Below are positions 56,734 through 64,000 of a stretch of DNA of 64,000 nucleotides, piece after piece. The DNA is from Paracoccaceae bacterium (GTDB lineage Bacteria; Pseudomonadota; Alphaproteobacteria; Rhodobacterales; Rhodobacteraceae). The notes beneath the pieces were generated by a model that saw only the letters and a list, made by a program, of their open reading frames with translations, made no database searches and was not told the DNA's origin. A program made the translations under genes and the position numbers. Position 1 is the stretch's first letter; each line of letters begins with the position of its first letter. The stretch spans positions 62,001 through 126,000 of the forward strand of contig JAMWZC010000005.1 in assembly GCA_024304985.1 (NCBI GenBank), given 5' to 3'.

Positions 56734-56757
56734 GTCACCTTGCCAAAAATACTCAGA
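56734..56757 (-). repeat. TGAGTATTTG repeat, copy 6
   Basis: Reads TCTGAGTATTTTTGGCAAGG then TGAC on the minus strand, within the 49-base gap between the convergent BLUF and aminotransferase genes. Confidence 0.6.
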
Positions 56758-56774
56758 GCAACTGACGGGGCGGA

Positions 56775-57986
56775 TCACGCGGCCTGATAGACCGCGCTCA
56801 CCTCGGCCCGGATGATCCGCGCGAGGGTCGCGCAATCCTCAAGGCTGAAGGTCAAGGGCAGGCGCATGTCGAGGATACCGGCAAGGATGCGGTCGCTGGC
56901 GGGCATGGGCGCGCTGGGGGCATAACGCCAGCTGTCATAGCGGCTTGTGAAACCGGCCGGTTCCGCCGCGCCGAACCATTTCAGCTCAACCCCGCGCGCG
57001 GCGCAGCGCGATACGACCTCGCGCACCTTGGGTGCGGCCCAGTCCAGCAACAGGAACTGGAAGGACGACCCCACGAATTCCTCTTCCGCCGGGCGCGGAA
57101 TCAGATGCAGGCCGGGGCAACTTTGCAATCCAGCCTCGACGACCCGGTAGCGCGCGGTCCAGGCTTTGCACTTCTCGTCCAGCACCCGCAATTGCGGGCG
57201 CAGGATCGCGGCGCGCAGATGATCCATCCGGCCCGAAATATTGGGCGTGTCGTATTTCACCGCCTCAAAGGCATCCGGCGCGGGGGCGGCCAGATGACGC
57301 GGATAGAGCATGTAGGAGCCGGACAACATCACCGCGCGCGCCATGACCTCATCGTCATTGGTGATCAGGAACCCGCCCTCGCCCGAATTCATGTGCTTGT
57401 AGGTCTGCGTCGAATAGCAGCCGATGATCCCGTCGGTGCCCGACAGCCGCCCGCGCCAGCGGGCCCCCATCGTATGGGCGCAATCCTCGATCACCCGCAC
57501 GTCATAGCGCGCGCAGATCGCCATCAGGCGGTTCATGTCGCAGATATGCCCGCGCATATGGCTGAGCAGCAGCACGCTGGCCTGATCGGCCTTGGCCTCC
57601 AGATCATCCAGATCAATGGTCAAAGCCTCGGTCACGCCGACAAAGACCGGGATCGCCCCCACGGCGGCGATGGCCCCCGGCACCGGGGCCAGCGTGAAGG
57701 CATTGCTCAACACCCGGTCGCCCGGCTTGACACCCAAGGCCCGCAGCGCGGTGGTCATGGCATAGCCGCCCGAGGCCACGGCCACACAGTATTTCACCCC
57801 CATGGCGGCCGCAAATTCCTGCTCCAGCAGCGCGACCTCGCCCGCCTCATCGCCCTTGACATTGTAGCGGTGCAGGCGGCCCGAGCGCATCACCGCGACG
57901 GCCGCCTCGATCCCGGCTTCGGGGATCGGCTCCTGCTGGGTGAAACTGCCGGTAAAGATTTCGGGCTGGGTGCTGCTCTGGTCCAT
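56775..57986 (-). CDS. DegT/DnrJ/EryC1/StrS-family aminotransferase
   Basis: A 403-residue PLP enzyme of the sugar-nucleotide aminotransferase family. The PLP-binding Lys (about 198) lies in STQTYKHMNSGEGG, and the aspartate in VIEDCAHTMGARWRG. An internal SGGYAMTTALRALGVKPGDR region anchors the phosphate. Family members aminate keto sugars, but no sugar-modifying genes adjoin it, so substrate is unknown. Confidence 0.9.
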   Translation of the reverse strand: MDQSSTQPEIFTGSFTQQEPIPEAGIEAAVAVMRSGRLHRYNVKGDEAGEVALLEQEFAAAMGVKYCVAVASGGYAMTTALRALGVKPGDRVLSNAFTLAPVPGAIAAVGAIPVFVGVTEALTIDLDDLEAKADQASVLLLSHMRGHICDMNRLMAICARYDVRVIEDCAHTMGARWRGRLSGTDGIIGCYSTQTYKHMNSGEGGFLITNDDEVMARAVMLSGSYMLYPRHLAAPAPDAFEAVKYDTPNISGRMDHLRAAILRPQLRVLDEKCKAWTARYRVVEAGLQSCPGLHLIPRPAEEEFVGSSFQFLLLDWAAPKVREVVSRCAARGVELKWFGAAEPAGFTSRYDSWRYAPSAPMPASDRILAGILDMRLPLTFSLEDCATLARIIRAEVSAVYQAA

Positions 57987-58050
57987 GGTTCTGTTCTGGG
58001 GCTGTGGTGCGGTTTCGTCAATGCACCGCGCAGGTTTTGTCGCAGATCCG

Positions 58051-58716
58051 TCAGCCGATCAGACGCTGCACCACCGCGTGCAATTCGTCATAGTGGCCGA
58101 TCAACCCCTCGGGCTCCAGCGCGGCCACATCCTCTCCGCCGGGGCCGAAGGTCACCAGCACCGACGGCACCCCTGCCGCCCGCGCCGTCTCACGGTCCGT
58201 GATCGTGTCGCCCACCAGCAGGGACCTTGCCGGATCGCCGCCTGCGCGCCGCACCGCCTCGACCAATGGCGCGGCATCGGGTTTGCGCACCGCCAGCGTA
58301 TCCGCCCCCACCAACGAGGCGAAAGCGCCGCGCACCCCCAGCCGGGTCATCAGCGTCTCGGCCAGACCGGCAGGCTTGTTGGTGCAGATGCCCACGGCAT
58401 AGCCGTCGCGGGACAGCCGCGCCACAGCCTCCATCGCGCCGGGATAAAGGACCGTATGCACGTCGATCGCCGCACCATAGGCCTCCAAGAGGACGGGGTA
58501 GTAACGGGCGATCATCGCCTCGGCCTCAGGGTGGACGATCCGCTCCAATCCCAGTTTCAGCATCGCGCGCCCGCCGCGCAGCGCGGTGCCTGCATCCCGC
58601 GCAGGGTCCAGCACGGCACCCGCCCCCATCTCCGCGAAACAGGCATTGGCCGCCGCGATCAGATCGCCGCTTGTATCGGCCAAAGTGCCGTCCAGATCGA
58701 AAATCACCGTTCTCAT
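58051..58716 (-). CDS. gph: Phosphoglycolate phosphatase-type HAD hydrolase
   Basis: 221 residues from ATG 58716, with GAAAGGG upstream. HAD motif I is FDLDGTLADTSGDL, motif II CTNKPAG, motif III in VRKPDAAPL and motif IV LLVGDTITDRETARAAG. The helical cap type and length fit Gph, which removes phosphoglycolate formed in DNA repair or by RuBisCO. Other small phosphate esters cannot be excluded. Divergent from glmU; the 130-base gap probably carries both promoters. Confidence 0.88.
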   Translation of the reverse strand: MRTVIFDLDGTLADTSGDLIAAANACFAEMGAGAVLDPARDAGTALRGGRAMLKLGLERIVHPEAEAMIARYYPVLLEAYGAAIDVHTVLYPGAMEAVARLSRDGYAVGICTNKPAGLAETLMTRLGVRGAFASLVGADTLAVRKPDAAPLVEAVRRAGGDPARSLLVGDTITDRETARAAGVPSVLVTFGPGGEDVAALEPEGLIGHYDELHAVVQRLIG

Positions 58717-58846
58717 GGGTCTGCCCTTTCCGGCGCTTTGCCGCCGATGCCTGTCATATCCCGCAATCAGACGTGATCCGATGCGGCCTTGCGCCCTTGG
58801 ACCAACCGGATAAAACGGGCGCACCAAAAGGGCAAAGAGAAACAGC

Positions 58847-60201
58847 ATGAACACAGCACTCGTCATTCTGGCGGCCGGGATGGGCACGCGGATGAATTCC
58901 GACCTGCCCAAGGTGCTGCACCCCTTGGCGGGGGCACCGCTGCTGATCCATGCGATGAAGGCGGGTTTCGCGCTGGATGCCTCGGCCTGTGTCGTGGTGA
59001 CGGGGCATGGGGCTGAGGCCGTCGCCGCCGCCGCGCGTGACTGGGATGAGCAGGCCGTTTGCGTGGTGCAGGAGCCGCAGCTGGGCACCGCCCATGCGGT
59101 CGCGCAGGCCGCACCCGCTCTGGCAGATTTTGCGGGCGATGTGATCGTGCTTTACGGCGACACGCCCCTGATCAGGGCCGAGACGCTGGAGGCGATGCAG
59201 GCTGCCCGCGCGCAGAATGACATCGTCGTGCTGGGATTCCACGCCGCTGATCCGGGCCGTTATGGCCGTCTGGTGATGGATGGCGACCGGCTGGACCGGA
59301 TCGTGGAGTTCAAGGACGCTTCAGATGAAGAACGCGCGATAACCCTTTGCAACAGCGGCGTCATTGCAGCGGATGCAAAGACCCTGTTCGATCTGGTGGC
59401 CGCTGTCGGCAATGACAATGCCGCAGGCGAATACTACCTGACCGACATCATCGCCATCGCCCGCGCACGCGGCCTGACGGCCACAGCGGTCACCTGCCCC
59501 GAGGCCGAGACGATGGGCATCAACACCCGCGCCGAACTGGCCGCCGCCGAGGCCGCCTTTCAGGCACGCGCCCGCGCTCAGGCGTTGGAGGATGGCGTCA
59601 CCCTGATCGCCCCCGACACGGTGCATTTCGCCCATGACACGGTGATCGGCCGCGATGCGGTGGTGGAACAGAACGTGGTCTTCGGCCCCGGCGTGACAGT
59701 GGAAAGCGGCGCACGCATCCGTGCCTTTTCCCATTTGGAAGGCTGCCATGTCAGCCAACGGGCCATCGTGGGCCCCTATGCCCGCCTGCGCCCCGGTGCG
59801 GAACTGGCGGAAGATGTGCATGTCGGCAATTTCGTCGAGATCAAGAATGCCGTGCTGCATGAGGGCGCGAAGGCCAACCACCTCAGCTATATCGGCGACG
59901 CCACCATCGGCGCTGCCACGAATATCGGCGCGGGCACGATTACCTGCAACTATGATGGCGTGATGAAACATCACACCGAGATCGGGCGCGGCGCCTTCAT
60001 CGGGTCGAACACCATGCTGGTCGCGCCGGTGCGCGTGGGGCATGAGGCCATGACCGGCAGCGGATCGGTGATCACGTCGGACGTGCCCGATGGCGCGCTG
60101 GCGCTGGGTCGCGCGCGACAAGAGGTCAAACCCGGCATGGCGCTGAAGCTGATGGACATGCTTCGCGCCAGAAAAGCCAAGAAAAACAAGGATAACATCT
60201 G

Positions 60202-60202
<1 letters not shown>
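58847..60202 (+). CDS. glmU: Bifunctional GlmU (glucosamine-1-P acetyltransferase / GlcNAc-1-P uridyltransferase)
   Basis: A 451-residue enzyme for the last two steps to UDP-GlcNAc. Residues 1-230: uridyltransferase with LAAGMGTRMNSDLPKVLHPL, VLYGDTPLI and the metal-site NTRAEL. Residues from about 250: left-handed beta-helix acetyltransferase with YARLRPGAEL, NFVEIKNAVL, KANHLSYIGD and GTITCNYDG. Complete. The stop overlaps glmS as TGATG. Confidence 0.97.
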
Positions 60203-62021
<1,819 letters not shown>

Positions 62022-62025
<4 letters not shown>

Positions 62026-62723
62026 CATTTGATGACGCCATGATGCAACTGCGCGCCCTGTCGGATGCAGAGCGTGCCACGGGACTGGCGGACTATCACA
62101 AGGTCCCGCGTGAATATCTGGGCCTGACCACGCCGCAGATCACCGATCTGGCGACGGCCTGGCGCGAGGGCATGGATGTCCCCGCCCGCGTCGCATTGGC
62201 CGATGCCTTGTGGCGGACGGATGTGTTCGAGGCGAAGATCGCCGCCGCCAAGCTGCTGACACAGGCAAGGATCAAGGATGATGCCGCTGTCTGGGCGCTG
62301 ATCGCATCATGGGTGCCCACATGCGACAGCTGGGCCATTGCCGATGCCGCCGCCATCGCGGGGCAGAAACGCCTGCTGGCCGATCCGTCCCGCGTCGATG
62401 ATCTTGAGGCATGGACCAAGTCCCCGCATCACTGGACCCGTCGCGCCGTCATGGTCTTTACCCTGCCATGGACCAAGCAAAACCACCCCAAGCCCGCGGA
62501 TCTGGCGATCCGGCAGCGGGTGCTGGAATGGGCCGCCGGATATGTCCACGACCCTGAATGGTTCATCCAGAAATCCGTGGCATGGTGGCTGCGCGAGCTG
62601 TCCAAGCATGATGCGGAGCGGGTGCGCTATTTCCTGAAGAACCATGCAAGACACATGAAGCCGTTCGCCCGCCGCGAGGCATCCAAGTATCTGCCGCCTG
62701 AACAACCTGCGGCAACGACCTGA
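62022..62723 (+). CDS. DNA alkylation repair protein (AlkD-like)
   Basis: 233 residues from ATG 62022 (ATGA overlap with glmS). An all-helical HEAT-like repeat protein: YHKVPREYLGLTTPQITDLA, SWVPTCDSWAIADAAAI and KSPHHWTRRAVMVFTLPW are characteristic, with the WxxTCDxW-type segment and DPEWFIQKSVAWWLRELSKH near the DNA-binding groove. AlkD glycosylases remove cationic alkylated bases. Coupling to glmS is unusual. Confidence 0.9.
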
Positions 62724-62729
62724 TTTGCT

Positions 62730-63203
62730 TCAGTTCTTGAAGACATCCACCTGCGGCAGGCCCGTCAGGGGCGCGTCCAGCATCCGCATCGCAGACAGCG
62801 ACAGACGGCTACCGCCAGAGGGTGGCCCCTCGATCGGGATCAGATCCAGATTGAGCCGCCGCCCCGTGGGACGATAAAGCACGCTGCCCCGCGTCGGTTC
62901 ACGCACCAGCGGCGTTTCCATCCAGAAACCGGGTCGCGCCGGATCGCCCAGCGAGGCAACCGTCGTGCCGATGGACCCCGACGCTGCGGGCGGTGTCGCC
63001 ACTGCGGCCTGACGTTCCTCGGCCGTGGTCCGGTCGAAATCATCAACCGTGCGCGGCGCGCCCGTCAATGGCGGGCGCGTGCTTGTCTGCGGGGCCGTCG
63101 CCGGAGCGGGCACCGCAGCCGTGCGTTGCGCGAATGGGTCAAACTCGGCGCAGCCAGACAGCAGCGCGGCACCAAGGGTCAGGGAAATGGCGATATGTTT
63201 CAT
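62730..63203 (-). CDS. Putative lipoprotein, function unknown
   Basis: 157 residues from ATG 63203. Signal with lipobox LLSGC (Cys18). Residues 30-70 are Pro/Ala/Thr-rich, probably a flexible linker; the C-terminal half contains GSIGTTVASLGDPARPGFWM then a beta-rich stretch (RRLNLDLIPIEGPPSGGSRL, SLSAMRMLD). The SLGDP...G.W..TPLV pattern is one I associate with conserved Rhodobacterales lipoproteins without known role. It converges on the alkylation-repair gene six bases away. Confidence 0.8.
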   Translation of the reverse strand: MKHIAISLTLGAALLSGCAEFDPFAQRTAAVPAPATAPQTSTRPPLTGAPRTVDDFDRTTAEERQAAVATPPAASGSIGTTVASLGDPARPGFWMETPLVREPTRGSVLYRPTGRRLNLDLIPIEGPPSGGSRLSLSAMRMLDAPLTGLPQVDVFKN

Positions 63204-63289
63204 GCCGTTCAGTCTAGGCGTCCCGAAGGGGGCGCGCAATCGCAACAATCCCCCTTGCTCTGACTTCCGCCGATCCTTAGGTTTCAGGC

Positions 63290-64000
63290 ATGGACAAGAC
63301 CCTTACCTCCTCTGGCGCAGCGCCCCTGATCGACCCGTTTCAACGGGCCATCAGCTATCTGCGCGTCTCGGTCACGGATCGCTGCGATTTCCGCTGCGTC
63401 TACTGCATGTCCGAGAACATGACCTTTCTGCCCAAGGCTCAGCTTCTGACGCTTGAGGAACTGGACACCATGTGCTCGACCTTCATCGGGCTTGGCGTGC
63501 AGAAGTTGCGGATCACCGGGGGGGAACCCTTGGTGCGCAAGGGGATCATGACCTTCTTCGACGCCATGACCCGCCATCTGGACAGCGGCGCCCTGCGCGA
63601 GTTGACACTGACCACCAATGGCAGCCAGCTTGAGAAATTCGCCCCCGATCTGGCGGCGGCGGGTGTGCGGCGGATCAATGTCTCGCTGGATACGCTGGAT
63701 GAGGGGAAGTTCGCGCAGATCACGCGCTGGGGTCGCCTGCCACAGGTCATGCGGGGCATTGATGCCGCGCAAAAAGCGGGCCTGCGTGTCAAGATCAACG
63801 CCGTCGCGCTGAAAGGCTTCAACGAGGACGAGCTGTTCACCCTCACCGATTGGTGCGCGTCCCGCGACATGGACCTGACCTTCATCGAGGTCATGCCGAT
63901 GGGCGATATCGGGAACGAGGACCGTCTGGATCAATACTGGCCGCTGCGCGATCTGCGCGCGCGACTGGCGGAACGCTTCACCCTGACCGATCTGGCCGAG
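63290..64000 (+). CDS. moaA: GTP 3',8-cyclase MoaA (5' part; 3' end outside window)
   Basis: 237 residues are present before the window ends. Radical-SAM enzyme starting molybdenum-cofactor synthesis. The N-terminal 4Fe-4S motif is CDFRCVYC (CxxxCxxC) after [31 protein letters not shown] and INVSLDTLD follow in order, with [15 protein letters not shown]. The C-terminal second cluster region lies outside. ATG 63290 begins the recognised N-terminus (MDKTLTSSG). Confidence 0.96.
   Translation, partial: MDKTLTSSGAAPLIDPFQRAISYLRVSVTDRCDFRCVYCMSENMTFLPKAQLLTLEELDTMCSTFIGLGVQKLRITGGEPLVRKGIMTFFDAMTRHLDSGALRELTLTTNGSQLEKFAPDLAAAGVRRINVSLDTLDEGKFAQITRWGRLPQVMRGIDAAQKAGLRVKINAVALKGFNEDELFTLTDWCASRDMDLTFIEVMPMGDIGNEDRLDQYWPLRDLRARLAERFTLTDLAE

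Noticed and set aside
58717-60201. A glmS-type ribozyme before glmS
   Set aside because: glmS begins directly on the glmU stop (TGATG), leaving no room for a leader ribozyme, and that element is not typical outside Gram-positives.
63204-63289. A molybdenum-cofactor riboswitch before moaA
   Set aside because: The 86-base gap is too short and shares space with the divergent lipoprotein promoter; no conserved fold recognised.

Overview
The window is a gene-dense, high-GC chromosomal segment from an alphaproteobacterium, almost certainly Rhodobacterales (Rhodobacteraceae/Roseobacter-type). The evidence is a complete 14-subunit nuo operon interleaved with small lineage-specific genes and followed by birA, coaX and ribonuclease J; an Fe-S type purF; a Hint-domain protein; a BLUF photoreceptor; and pervasive ATGA/TGATG stop-start overlaps. 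No rRNA, tRNA, CRISPR array, prophage or insertion sequence was seen. No gap between genes reaches 300 bases; the largest, 46357-46645, holds the candidate nuo promoter. The species cannot be named from the sequence alone.

Layout. 1-4950 (+): 3' end of alr, an MlaEF-type lipid ABC transporter with two small membrane proteins, radA, cvpA. 5070-10767 (+): purF, a small GspC/PilP-like protein, an SDR, then surE-pcm-nlpD (5'-nucleotidase, protein repair, LysM/LytM lipoprotein). 10850-15672 (-): tatABC with a coupled DUF815 ATPase, an orphan ABC ATPase and an SDR lacking the usual catalytic residues. 15879-23151 (+): Hint-domain protein, prfC, two tandem paralogous glycosyltransferases, and an RhlE-type DEAD-box helicase ending in a clear terminator. 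23225-25215: a membrane-protein pair (one ABA4-like) divergent from a TetR regulator around a near-ideal palindromic operator. 25246-46356 (-): the complex I region nuoA-N, with eight extra genes (four exported proteins, three of them lipoproteins; a one-helix membrane protein; a helix-hairpin-helix membrane protein; a CMD-family protein; and birA), then coaX and rnj. 46646-56121 (-): a leucine/isovalerate (liu) catabolic operon. 56327-64000: BLUF protein, DegT-type aminotransferase, phosphoglycolate phosphatase, glmU-glmS-alkD, a lipoprotein and the 5' part of moaA.

How genes work together. The nuo products build NADH:ubiquinone oxidoreductase. The liu products convert isovaleryl-CoA through methylcrotonyl-, methylglutaconyl- and HMG-CoA to acetoacetate plus acetyl-CoA. 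GlmU and GlmS make UDP-GlcNAc for the cell wall, to which Alr and the NlpD-like protein also relate. TatABC exports folded proteins.

Most genes are core metabolism. The less explained signals are the TetR-controlled membrane pair and its operator, the domain shared by the NuoE tail and a neighbouring protein, the stop-start coupled lipoproteins inside nuo, a dispersed intergenic repeat containing TGAGTATTTG, a Hint domain with Ser in place of the nucleophilic Cys, and the stand-alone BLUF protein.
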